NCBI GenBank assembly: GCA_963589005.1
Contig: CAVAJR010000007.1
Location: 26,081-90,080, forward strand
Origin: RGIG5612 sp963589005
GTDB taxonomy: Bacteria; Bacillota; Clostridia; Lachnospirales; Lachnospiraceae
Direction: 5' to 3'
DNA: 64,000 bases
The notes under the pieces are model-generated. The model was not told the DNA's origin, did not search any database, and saw only the letters and a list, made by a program, of their open reading frames with translations. This document shows positions 8,486 to 16,728 of the stretch, piece after piece (position 1 is the stretch's first letter; every line of letters begins with the position of its first letter). A program made the translations under genes and the position numbers.

Positions 8486-9946
8486 TTAGTCGTCTAAATC
8501 TTCTACGTATTCAGCAGCACCCTGTCCAGCGAAACGTCCTGTATTTACGCAGTAACCCATTGTGTTACCTGGTAATAAGAACATGTAAGAATCACCATAG
8601 ATAGTACATGTATCAGTACCGCATGCGAAGAATCCAGGAATTGTATTCCAGTCATTGTCTATAACCTGGCAGTTCTCGTTGATCTTAATTCCGCCCAATG
8701 TACCATATCCTGATGGATGGAAGATACCAGCGTAGAACGGAGCCTTCTTGATCGGCTTCATGAATTTGCTTGGTTTGTAGAACAGAGTATCCTCTGATTC
8801 GCACATATCATTGTAATCATCAACTGTTTCTACCAGTGCATCTGGATCGATTCCTAATTTCTCAGCCAGTTCTTCGATAGAATCAGCCTTAACAACGTCT
8901 GGGTTGGTTGGGTCATTGATGATATCCTCACAAGCCTGCTCGAAGTCATCGATATTGTCAACATGATGAACGAAGTTAACAACATCAAGACCTTTCTTCT
9001 TGTAGTAATTAACAATGCTCTGGTCAATGATAGAGAATCCGACTGCGTCCTTCTGGATCTGGATAGCATTGCCTGTAAATGTTGTATTCTGCATCTGCTC
9101 TTCGTTGATGAAACGCTTGCCGAGTTTGTTAACCATAAGGTTAGGCTGCATGAATGTTACAGGAACACTCTGTACACCAAAGTCTGAGTATGGAAGGATA
9201 TAGATCTTCTCAACAGTCATATCAGTTGTAGCTGCGCCTGCTGCGATAGCCATCTTGATGCCTTCGCCCTTAAGACCAGGAATAACGATATTGAAGAGGT
9301 CCTTACCATATGTATAACCCATTCTTTCCTTCATGTATTCCGGTGAATCTCCGGCACCGCCTGTACCAACGATAACAGCCTTGCAGTCGATGTGAATCTC
9401 TTCACCGTCTTTTGCAGTAGCGTTAACACCGCAGATCTTGCCGTCAGCATCTCTTAAGATTTCTTTGGCAGGTGTTTCATACATAACTTCAACACCATTT
9501 TCCTGAGCCTTAGCAAGCATATGCTTGTTCATGATAGCACCGCCGTTACGTCCGATACCGCCATTAACAGCAACAATGTGCCATGTAGCTTCTGACTTAG
9601 GGAAGTACTTGTATGCACCTGCGAATTCAACACCAAGGTCCTCTAACCACTTGATTGTTCCTGCTGAAGCCTCGAAGTATTTCTTAACCATGTTAGCATC
9701 AACTCTCCAGTGAGTATACTCCATGAACATCTTGAAGGCTCTCTCAACATCGATGTCAACCATCTGATCCTGCTGCTGTCTTGTACCGATACCTAAAGGT
9801 CCCATACCCATGTTAGCAGCACCGCCGGAAACGTTCTGCTTCTCAAGAGCGATAACTTTATGTCCGGCATCAGATGCTTCTACACAAGCTGCAAGACCTG
9901 AAGGGCCTGTACCGATTACAACGATATCTGCTTGTAAATTTTTCAT
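8486..9946 (-). CDS. FAD-dependent C=C reductase/dehydrogenase (FAD_binding_2 family), cytosolic
   Basis: A 486-residue flavoprotein of the fumarate reductase/urocanate reductase/3-ketosteroid dehydrogenase superfamily. The FAD motif GTGPSGLAACVEA is at residues 12-24, the middle contains GKRFINEE (276-283), and the C-terminal FAD closure contains GTLGGI (415-420) and LLPGNTMG (457-464). No signal peptide, haem motifs or FMN-tail motif are visible, so it is probably a soluble enzyme fed by separate reductase proteins. Fumarate reductases usually have His before the T-M/L-GG motif; here it is Gly414-Gly415, and the LLPGNTMG loop resembles the PGATIG of ketosteroid dehydrogenases. The substrate is therefore probably not fumarate, but it is unknown. 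Ribosome site AAGGAGG precedes ATG 9946. Confidence 0.83.
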   Translation of the reverse strand: MKNLQADIVVIGTGPSGLAACVEASDAGHKVIALEKQNVSGGAANMGMGPLGIGTRQQQDQMVDIDVERAFKMFMEYTHWRVDANMVKKYFEASAGTIKWLEDLGVEFAGAYKYFPKSEATWHIVAVNGGIGRNGGAIMNKHMLAKAQENGVEVMYETPAKEILRDADGKICGVNATAKDGEEIHIDCKAVIVGTGGAGDSPEYMKERMGYTYGKDLFNIVIPGLKGEGIKMAIAAGAATTDMTVEKIYILPYSDFGVQSVPVTFMQPNLMVNKLGKRFINEEQMQNTTFTGNAIQIQKDAVGFSIIDQSIVNYYKKKGLDVVNFVHHVDNIDDFEQACEDIINDPTNPDVVKADSIEELAEKLGIDPDALVETVDDYNDMCESEDTLFYKPSKFMKPIKKAPFYAGIFHPSGYGTLGGIKINENCQVIDNDWNTIPGFFACGTDTCTIYGDSYMFLLPGNTMGYCVNTGRFAGQGAAEYVEDLDD

Positions 9947-9980
9947 TGTAGTAAATTCCTCCTTGTTATTACAGATATAA

Positions 9981-10005
9981 TCATGCGTTTACGTAGTACG
10001 CATGA
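9981..10005. promoter_or_regulatory. Palindrome in the leader of the FAD reductase gene
   Basis: TCATGCGT (9981-9988) and ACGCATGA (9998-10005) are exact inverted repeats with a 9-base spacer, about 35-60 bases before the ATG at 9946. It could be a repressor operator or an RNA hairpin near the ribosome site. Confidence 0.5.
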
Positions 10006-10144
10006 TCAATGCAGTTAATGAGCCAACAAGACCTTGCACAGGCAGTTGGCAAATACCGCGATAATAAGGAAAACACGCACGGCGAGTTTTCCCAAATTCA
10101 GAATGATCATCGTCATCTCATGAAATGCACAATGATTGCTCATA

Positions 10145-10173
10145 ATTATATTGATAAATGTTGTTAATGTCAA
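10145..10173 (-). promoter_or_regulatory. Sigma-A type promoter of the FAD reductase gene
   Basis: Read on the minus strand: TTGACA (10173-10168), 17-base spacer, TATAAT (10150-10145). This is a perfect consensus match. The predicted start near 10138 leaves a ~190-nt leader. Confidence 0.85.
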
Positions 10174-10318
10174 ATAAGATATTGATAAGTTCATTTGTAA
10201 ATATTGCATATAATTGATGTAAGAAAACTTATAATTTCACAGAAAAACCCACACAAAATGATAAGAAATAGTAATTACGGGCAGTGCATATGGAGATTTG
10301 CTTCTATATATTATGTTG

Positions 10319-10347
10319 TTGAAAAGTGATGCCTTTTTGAGTACACT
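10319..10347 (+). promoter_or_regulatory. Candidate promoter of the prmA operon
   Basis: TTGAAA (10319-10324), 17-base spacer, TACACT (10342-10347). It lies about 200 bases before the prmA start. Confidence 0.6.
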
Positions 10348-10554
10348 GTCGTAGGAATTGCAAATGCTTTATATTGCAAGAGCATAAAATGCAGCATACT
10401 GTTGCTGGCAGATACCATGTACAGCGAGTCACAACGGGCATTTGCTGAGAGAAAGTGCCTGCGTCGTCAGGATACATAGCCGCATTGGCAATTAAGAAAC
10501 CGGCACAGAGGTTCCATAAAATATCAATTACATGAATTATATAAGGAGCATAAA

Positions 10555-11601
10555 ATGATCTGGAATAAATATATTATCCATACAACAACCGCAGATTGCG
10601 AGCTTGTATGTGCAACACTCATGGATTATGGCATTACAGATGTGCAGATCGACAACAATATTCAGCTTACAGATGAAGAGATGAACCAGATGTATGCGGA
10701 TTTTGTTAAGGAACTTCCGGAAGATGACGGAAGCTGTACAGTTAGCTTCTATCTGGATGAAAATGGATTTATTCCGGAGGGAATAGGCACCGGCGATTCG
10801 CCCACAGCTGCTAACGAACAGAGCGATTTTCAGGGAATCCATGTAGACATGGATGAGGTTAAGCAAGGACTAAGGGATGCTTCCGAAATGTTCGGTATCG
10901 GTGAGGTCACTATAGACGAGGATACTGTGGATACCGAAGACTGGAACAACAAATGGAAGGAATATTTTAAGCCGTTTGCGGTGGATAATATAATCATTAA
11001 ACCTACATGGGAACAGGTACCCGCAGAATTGAAAGGAAATATTGTCATTGACATTGACCCGGGAATGGCCTTCGGAACAGGCATACATGAGACAACGAGA
11101 CTGTGCTTAAGGGCACTTCAGCGATATATGAAACCGGGCATGAGGGTATTAGATCTGGGATGCGGTTCCGGAATATTAGGGATTGCAGCGGGCAAGCTGA
11201 AGGCAGCATCAATTACAGCAATAGATATCGATGAGCAGGCTGTTGTGATCGCGCAGGAGAATTTCAAACAGAACAGGATCGGTGAGGATGCTCAAGCCGA
11301 GAACGGCACAGCAGTATATGAGCTTCGTGCGGGAAATATTCTAGAGGATACTGAACTGCAGAGAATCCTGACAGAAAGAAAATATGACATCGTTCTGGCA
11401 AATATATTGGCAGATGTAATCATTCCTATGGCAGGATTTGTTGACAGCTTCTTAAATCCTGGCGGAGTATTTATCTCATCGGGAATCATAGATTACAAAG
11501 AGCAGGAAGTCGTAGCTGCGGTAAATGCCAATAAAAACCTTGAACTAAGAGAAGTATGTGAAGACGGGGATTGGCGTTCGGTCGTTGCAATAAGGCGTTG
11601 A
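10555..11601 (+). CDS. prmA: Ribosomal protein L11 methyltransferase PrmA
   Basis: SAM-dependent enzyme that trimethylates ribosomal protein L11. It has 348 residues. The N-terminal substrate-recognition domain (to about residue 150) precedes a class I methyltransferase core with DPGMAFGTGIHETTRLCL, the SAM loop DLGCGSGILGIAAG and the LANILADVI catalytic segment. TAAGGAG lies about 7 bases before the ATG at 10555. The next gene starts 6 bases after its stop, so prmA, the cysteine desulfurase, thiI and mtaB form a compact operon concerned with ribosome and tRNA modification. Confidence 0.96.
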   Translation: MIWNKYIIHTTTADCELVCATLMDYGITDVQIDNNIQLTDEEMNQMYADFVKELPEDDGSCTVSFYLDENGFIPEGIGTGDSPTAANEQSDFQGIHVDMDEVKQGLRDASEMFGIGEVTIDEDTVDTEDWNNKWKEYFKPFAVDNIIIKPTWEQVPAELKGNIVIDIDPGMAFGTGIHETTRLCLRALQRYMKPGMRVLDLGCGSGILGIAAGKLKAASITAIDIDEQAVVIAQENFKQNRIGEDAQAENGTAVYELRAGNILEDTELQRILTERKYDIVLANILADVIIPMAGFVDSFLNPGGVFISSGIIDYKEQEVVAAVNANKNLELREVCEDGDWRSVVAIRR

Positions 11602-11607
11602 TCAGGC

Positions 11608-12825
11608 ATGAAAAGAGAAATATATTTTGATAATTCGGCAACAACAAGAGTAGATGATGATATTATAGATGTAATAAGCCAGGTTATGAGACAGGACTTT
11701 GGCAACCCTTCCTCCAAGCATATGAAGGGCATGGAGTCAGAACATATATTGAAGGAAGCCAGAGAGAAGATTGCGAAAATTCTCAAGGTCTCTGAGAAGG
11801 AAATTATATTTACTTCCGGGGGAACGGAGTCTAATAATCTTGCTCTTATCGGAACAGCCATGGCATATCAGCGCCGGGGAAGGCATATAATAACAACATG
11901 CTTTGAACATTCCTCGGTATTAGAACCCTTGAAATATCTGGAGAATTACACATTTGCCGACGGAGGCAGATTTGAAGTGACATATCTTCCAGTGGATAAT
12001 GACGGACACATATCATTGGAAGAATTAAGAAAAGCAATAAGGTCAGATACGATAATTGTTTCGACGATGTTTGTTAATAACGAGATCGGAGCTGTGCAGG
12101 ACATAGAGGGCATCGGAAAGCTCGTTAAAGAGGTTAATCCCGGCTGCATATATCATGTGGATGCTATCCAGGCATTTGGCAAATACAATATTTATCCGAA
12201 GAAGATGAATATAGATCTTCTGAGCGTATCATCACATAAATTCCATGGGCCTAAGGGAGCGGGTTTTCTATATAAGAATGAAAAGGTCAGAGTGACGCCA
12301 CTTATATTGGGCGGCGGACAGCAGAAGGGTCTAAGAAGCGGAACCGATAATGTACCCGGAGCTGCCGGCATGACGAAGGCGGCAGAAAATGCTTACAGGA
12401 ACCTTGCAGAAAATGCATCCCACATGACTGAATTAAAGAACAGGCTTACGGACGGATTGAATGAATTTGCTGACCAAATAAAGAGTGAGCCGGGTTCTGC
12501 CGGAAAATATTATATAAAGATAAACAGCAAAAAGGGCAATTTGAGTGCGCCGCATATTGTAAGCGCTACATTCTTCCCGGTGAAAAGTGAGGTTATGCTT
12601 CATGCATTGGAGGAAAAGGGCATATATGTATCTTCGGGTTCTGCATGTTCATCAAACAGGCCGGGACTTTCCGGAACACTCCAGGCAATAGGCTTAAGTG
12701 CTAAGGAAGCAGACTGTACATTGAGGTTTAGCTTCTGTAGATACAATACTATAGAAGAGATTGATTATACAATTGAACAGATAAAGGACACTTATAATAT
12801 GCTTAAGAAGTTCGTGTCACATTGA
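11608..12825 (+). CDS. Cysteine desulfurase (IscS/NifS family, ThiI-associated)
   Basis: PLP enzyme that converts cysteine to alanine and carries persulfide sulfur. It has 405 residues. Visible are the class V aminotransferase core, the PLP-lysine motif SSHKFHGPKGAGFLY and the catalytic cysteine loop SSGSACSSNRPG. The gene is directly followed by thiI (13-base gap), the arrangement in which a dedicated desulfurase (NifZ type in Bacillus) supplies sulfur for 4-thiouridine in tRNA. No iscU/sufU scaffold gene is adjacent, which also favours tRNA thiolation rather than iron-sulfur cluster assembly. Confidence 0.95.
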   Translation: MKREIYFDNSATTRVDDDIIDVISQVMRQDFGNPSSKHMKGMESEHILKEAREKIAKILKVSEKEIIFTSGGTESNNLALIGTAMAYQRRGRHIITTCFEHSSVLEPLKYLENYTFADGGRFEVTYLPVDNDGHISLEELRKAIRSDTIIVSTMFVNNEIGAVQDIEGIGKLVKEVNPGCIYHVDAIQAFGKYNIYPKKMNIDLLSVSSHKFHGPKGAGFLYKNEKVRVTPLILGGGQQKGLRSGTDNVPGAAGMTKAAENAYRNLAENASHMTELKNRLTDGLNEFADQIKSEPGSAGKYYIKINSKKGNLSAPHIVSATFFPVKSEVMLHALEEKGIYVSSGSACSSNRPGLSGTLQAIGLSAKEADCTLRFSFCRYNTIEEIDYTIEQIKDTYNMLKKFVSH

Positions 12826-12838
12826 AAGGAGACTGTCT

Positions 12839-14026
12839 GTGAACAGTAAATTATTAATTAAATATTCCGAGATCGGAGTAAAGGGTAAGAACAGATATAT
12901 TTTCGAGGACATGCTCGTTAAAAATATTAAGAGTGCACTTAAAATATTGGATAATCCGTTTTCTGTACGCAAGGCACAGGGAAGAATCTATGTTATGTAT
13001 GACGAGGCTGACTATGACGAGGCAATAGAAGCACTCAAAAAAGTGTTCGGAATTGCATGGATCTGCCCTGTAACGCAGTTTGACCCGGTAGGATTTGATG
13101 AATTGAAAGAAAAAACGGTTGAGTATATGGACAGGACATATTTTTCAGCCGGTGCGGACAAACATTATACATTCAAGGTTAATTGCAGAAGAATTGACAA
13201 GAGCTATCCCGTACCGTCTATGGAGGCCAATATGCTTCTGGGAGAGACTCTTTTAGACAAGTTCCCGCAGTTAAGCGTTGATGTTCATGATCCTGATATC
13301 ATGCTGACAGTAGAAATAAGGCAGTATGACATTAATATATATTCGGTAGAAATTGAGGGTCTGGGAGGCATGCCAGTAGGCTCTTCAGGCAAGGCAATGC
13401 TGCTTCTGTCAGGCGGGATCGACAGTCCGGTTGCAGGATATCTGGTATCAAAACGTGGCGTAAATCTTGATGCTGTATATTTCCATGCACCTCCGTACAC
13501 ATCGGAAAGAGCCAAGCAAAAGGTAGTAGATCTGGCGAGAATAGTATCAAGATATTCAGGTCCTATCAATCTTCATATTGTAAACTTCACGGACATTCAG
13601 ATGAAAATATATGAAATCTGCCCGCATGAAGAGCTTACGATAATTATGCGCAGATACATGATGAAGATAGCTCAGGAACTTGCCATAAGAAATGGTGCCA
13701 TCGGACTGGTCACAGGTGAGAGCATCGGACAGGTTGCAAGTCAGACGATGCAGAGTATGCTTGTAACAAATGAAGTATGCAATATTCCGGTTTACAGACC
13801 ACTATGTGCATTTGACAAGATGGATATAGTTGCGATCTCGGAAAAAATAGGTACATACGAGACATCAATTCTTCCGTATGAGGATTGCTGTACGATATTT
13901 GTTGCCAAGCATCCTGTAACTAAGCCGAAACTTGAAAAGATCCAAAAATCAGAAAAACTCCTTGAAGGTATAATTGAAGAATTATATCAAAAAGCATTAG
14001 ATACAGTGGAGACCATACAGATATGA
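12839..14026 (+). CDS. thiI: tRNA 4-thiouridine synthetase ThiI
   Basis: ATP-dependent sulfurtransferase making s4U8 in tRNA and contributing to thiamine thiazole synthesis. It has 395 residues: an N-terminal ferredoxin-like plus THUMP region (to about 165) and a PP-loop ATPase with LLLSGGIDSPVAGYL. The C-terminal rhodanese domain found in E. coli ThiI is missing, as is usual in Firmicutes, so sulfur must come directly from the upstream desulfurase. The start is a GTG at 12839 after AAAGGAGA. Its stop overlaps the mtaB ATG (ATGA). Confidence 0.96.
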   Translation: MNSKLLIKYSEIGVKGKNRYIFEDMLVKNIKSALKILDNPFSVRKAQGRIYVMYDEADYDEAIEALKKVFGIAWICPVTQFDPVGFDELKEKTVEYMDRTYFSAGADKHYTFKVNCRRIDKSYPVPSMEANMLLGETLLDKFPQLSVDVHDPDIMLTVEIRQYDINIYSVEIEGLGGMPVGSSGKAMLLLSGGIDSPVAGYLVSKRGVNLDAVYFHAPPYTSERAKQKVVDLARIVSRYSGPINLHIVNFTDIQMKIYEICPHEELTIIMRRYMMKIAQELAIRNGAIGLVTGESIGQVASQTMQSMLVTNEVCNIPVYRPLCAFDKMDIVAISEKIGTYETSILPYEDCCTIFVAKHPVTKPKLEKIQKSEKLLEGIIEELYQKALDTVETIQI

Positions 14027-15432
14027 GAGCAGCATTTCATACATTAGGCTGTAAAACAAATGCATATGAAACTCAGGCCATTCGTGAGCAGTTCGAAGCA
14101 GCCGGTTATGAGATCGGAGATTTTGCAGAAGAATGTGATGTGTATATTATAAATACCTGTGCAGTAACCCATGAAGCTGCAAGAAAGTCCCGCCAAATGA
14201 CGGGACGATGCAAGAAAAATAATCCTGATGCCCTTATAGTTATGACAGGCTGTTATGCACAGGAGGCCGCACAGAAAATAGCAGAAGACGGGCTTGCTGA
14301 TATAGTTGTAGGAAATAGCGAAAAAAGCAGGATAATCTCGATTGTAGCTGATAAGATAGAAGAAACAAAGAAATCAAAGGCTACTGCAGGCAGCGATGAC
14401 GCAGGCGAGGCTAAATATGCCATAGTTGTAGATGATCTTACCCACTGTACAACATATGAAGAACAAAATATCACAAGCCAGGGAAGCCATGTCAGGGCAT
14501 ATGTTAAGATTCAAGATGGCTGCAACAGATTTTGCTCATATTGTCTGATCCCATTCCTGAGGGGAAGAAGCAGAAGCAGAAATCTCTCAGAAATCCTCGA
14601 CGAGGTTAAGACTCTGGCAGCGTCGGGGTACCAGGAGATCGTTCTTACAGGAATTGATATAAGCAGTTTTGAAATTAACGAAGCAGCCGACGGTGAAATA
14701 TCTGACAATGTAAAGGCGGCAAATGGCTCGGCAATGGCAGTTTTGATGGAAAGATTGTCGGAAATTCCGGGTATCAGGAGAATCAGATTGGGCTCACTGG
14801 AAGCCGGAATAGTATCGGAAGGAATGATAGAGAAGCTTGTAAGCATCAAACAGTTCTGCCCGCAATTTCACTTGTCACTTCAAAGCGGCTGCGACAGCGT
14901 ACTTAAGCGAATGAACAGACACTATACGACAGAGGAATTTGCTTCATGCGTTAAAACCATAAGAAAGTATTTTCCGAATGCCGGAATAACAACTGATATA
15001 ATTACGGGATTTCCTGGGGAGACGGAGGAAGAATTTGCTTGCACGGTTGAATATGCCAGAGAAGTTGCATTTTCAAGAATACATGTATTTCCATATTCAA
15101 GAAGAAAGAAAACCAGGGCGGATCAGCTGCCTGACCAGCTGCCTAAGGCTGTTAAGGAAGCCAGAGCCAGAGAACTCATAGCAGTTGGAGATAAATTAAG
15201 ACAGGAATATGAGACAGATCTGATAGGCAGGGACTGTGAGATACTTGTAGAAGAGATAATAAACGATCAAGAAACAGGAAAATCGTATTTTGCGGGATAT
15301 ACACCAGAGTATGTCAGAATACTTGCAGAGACTGATAAATATGGAAATGCATCACCGGACGATGGGATGATCAATCACATGCTTATAGTAAAACCGACAG
15401 AATGGACGGATGATACGCTTTATTGCCGATAA
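14023..15432 (+). CDS. mtaB: tRNA t6A37 methylthiotransferase MtaB
   Basis: Radical SAM enzyme that adds a methylthio group to t6A37 of tRNA, forming ms2t6A. It has 469 residues. The N-terminal UPF0004 domain carries LGCKTNAYET, INTCAVT and GCYAQE cysteines for the auxiliary cluster; the radical SAM motif is in DGCNRFCSYCLIP; a C-terminal TRAM-like segment follows. It overlaps thiI by four bases, so translation is probably coupled. Confidence 0.94.
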   Translation: MRAAFHTLGCKTNAYETQAIREQFEAAGYEIGDFAEECDVYIINTCAVTHEAARKSRQMTGRCKKNNPDALIVMTGCYAQEAAQKIAEDGLADIVVGNSEKSRIISIVADKIEETKKSKATAGSDDAGEAKYAIVVDDLTHCTTYEEQNITSQGSHVRAYVKIQDGCNRFCSYCLIPFLRGRSRSRNLSEILDEVKTLAASGYQEIVLTGIDISSFEINEAADGEISDNVKAANGSAMAVLMERLSEIPGIRRIRLGSLEAGIVSEGMIEKLVSIKQFCPQFHLSLQSGCDSVLKRMNRHYTTEEFASCVKTIRKYFPNAGITTDIITGFPGETEEEFACTVEYAREVAFSRIHVFPYSRRKKTRADQLPDQLPKAVKEARARELIAVGDKLRQEYETDLIGRDCEILVEEIINDQETGKSYFAGYTPEYVRILAETDKYGNASPDDGMINHMLIVKPTEWTDDTLYCR

Positions 15433-15489
15433 GATACCATCAGAACGAAAGTGAATAAGCTTTTTAACATATCTTTGCATATGTATGAC

Positions 15490-15518
15490 TTGAAAGCACT
15501 AGTAAATTAGGGTAAAAT
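15490..15518 (+). promoter_or_regulatory. Promoter placing the start site at the ireB ATG
   Basis: TTGAAA (15490-15495), 17-base spacer, TAAAAT (15513-15518). The expected start of transcription, about 7 bases downstream, coincides with the ireB ATG at 15525. No Shine-Dalgarno sequence is present. Confidence 0.65.
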
Positions 15519-15524
15519 CACACC

Positions 15525-15794
15525 ATGAGCAATTACAATATTCATTTAACACAACATTATAATATGCCGAAGGAAGAAGTTCTTTCTACAGAAGAAATCA
15601 TAGAACGCGTATATGCGGCGTTGGCTGAAAAAGGATATGACCCGGTCAATCAGATCGTGGGTTATATTATGTCTGGAGATCCTACATATATTACCAGTCA
15701 TAATAATGCCCGTGGTTTAATTGTCAAGGTTGAACGGGATGAGCTCATTGAGGAAACAATAAGATTCTATATAGAGAATAAATTAAAGAAATAG
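15525..15794 (+). CDS. ireB: IreB family regulatory phosphoprotein (UPF0297)
   Basis: Small protein of 89 residues that in enterococci is phosphorylated by the Ser/Thr kinase IreK and affects cephalosporin tolerance. The body EEIIERVYAALAEKGYDPVNQIVGYIMSGDPTYI is the family signature. It is followed by ruvX and a DUF1292 gene exactly as yrzL-yrrK-yrzB in Bacillus. There is no ribosome site before the ATG and a promoter ends six bases upstream, suggesting a leaderless message. Confidence 0.95.
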   Translation: MSNYNIHLTQHYNMPKEEVLSTEEIIERVYAALAEKGYDPVNQIVGYIMSGDPTYITSHNNARGLIVKVERDELIEETIRFYIENKLKK

Positions 15795-15802
15795 GAGCCC
15801 AT

Positions 15803-16228
15803 ATGAGAATAATGGGTCTTGACTATGGTTCCAAGACGGTTGGAGTAGCGTTAACAGATCCGTTAGGCATGACTGCACAGCCGCTGGAGACGATCACGAG
15901 AGAATCGGAAAATAAGCTCCGCCGAACACTGGCCAGGCTGGAGGTAATCGTTTCAGAATATCATGTAGACAGTATTGTGCTGGGATTGCCAATTAACATG
16001 GATGGCTCAGTCGGCGATCGAGCTCTTAAATCTCTTGAATTCAAAGAAAAATTAGAAAAAAGGCTTCAACTCCCTGTTGTTATGCAGGATGAGAGGCTTA
16101 CTACTATTGAAGCAGATGAGGTACTTGATGAAATGAGAGTGCCTCATTCTGAAAGAAAACGATACATAGATAAAATTGCTGCTGCATTTATTCTTGAGGA
16201 TTATATGCACAGCAATTTGAACAGATAA
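15803..16228 (+). CDS. ruvX: RuvX/YqgF pre-16S rRNA nuclease (putative Holliday junction resolvase)
   Basis: RNase H-like protein of 141 residues, involved in 16S rRNA 5' maturation and historically called a Holliday junction resolvase. Visible are the N-terminal GLDYGSKTVGVALTDP strand with the first catalytic Asp, the LGLPINMDGS loop, and DERLTTIEAD near the C-terminus. The ATG at 15803 follows TAGGAGCCC and lies 8 bases after ireB. Confidence 0.95.
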   Translation: MRIMGLDYGSKTVGVALTDPLGMTAQPLETITRESENKLRRTLARLEVIVSEYHVDSIVLGLPINMDGSVGDRALKSLEFKEKLEKRLQLPVVMQDERLTTIEADEVLDEMRVPHSERKRYIDKIAAAFILEDYMHSNLNR

Positions 16229-16242
16229 AGAGACTGAATAAA

Positions 16243-16512
16243 ATGGAAGATAACGGAAAGATTATTTTTAAAGACGAAGACGGAAATGAAGATGTATATT
16301 ACATTGTAGAAGAGACTAAACTCGGGGATGTAAGCTACATTATGGTAACAGAAAATCCGGTTGGCGAAGAGGATGCGGATGCATATATCCTTAAGGATAT
16401 CTCAAAGCCGGAAGATGAAGAAGCTGTCTATGAATTCGTAGAAGATGACAAAGAACTGGATGCTCTGGCTAAGGTATTTGCAGAGCTTTTAGATGACATC
16501 GACATAGAATAA
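16243..16512 (+). CDS. DUF1292 protein (YrzB-like)
   Basis: Small, very acidic protein of 89 residues matching the DUF1292 family, which is conserved next to ireB and ruvX in Firmicutes. Its molecular role is not known. The pattern of alternating Glu/Asp with short beta strands (IIFKDEDGNEDVYYIVEETK) is characteristic. The next 216 bases before the RNase J start hold small hairpins (for example GTACG/CGTAC at 16573-16599 and GCACGT/ACGTGC near 16626-16650) but no gene. Confidence 0.88.
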   Translation: MEDNGKIIFKDEDGNEDVYYIVEETKLGDVSYIMVTENPVGEEDADAYILKDISKPEDEEAVYEFVEDDKELDALAKVFAELLDDIDIE

Positions 16513-16728
16513 TAATCGGATAAGTTAGAAATGAAAATTTTAATCGGCGGCATCTCATGGCTGCTGATTGCAGTACGGCACCGGCGAACAGGGTCGTACA
16601 TATATGATAGTTAATATAGGACACGCACGTTCATATATATTGGACGTGCTCATTGTGGTGTAATTTATTTGCATAACGGATATTGACTTGTGAAGCGAAT
16701 ATCGACACCACAAAATAACAGGAGGAAT

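Larger units (their letters stand above)
9947..10554. promoter_or_regulatory. 608-base divergent control region with long structured leaders
   Basis: No gene is seen. Two outward-facing promoters (10145-10173 minus; 10319-10347 plus) give predicted 5' leaders of ~190 nt (reductase) and ~200 nt (prmA). The minus leader can form three hairpins: GGAAAAC/GTTTTCC, GCCAAC/GTTGGC and the palindrome at 9981-10005. The plus leader has a GGGCATTT/AAGTGCCT hairpin. No known riboswitch class was recognised. Confidence 0.6.

Noticed and set aside
10015..10209. Minus-strand 64-residue open frame in the reductase leader
   Set aside because: It overlaps the consensus promoter and leader hairpins and has no ribosome site.
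16573..16599. Third copy of the 84-nt structured element
   Set aside because: It shares the GTACG/CGTAC helix and GTACGGC start, but lacks the inner hairpin and the conserved end block.
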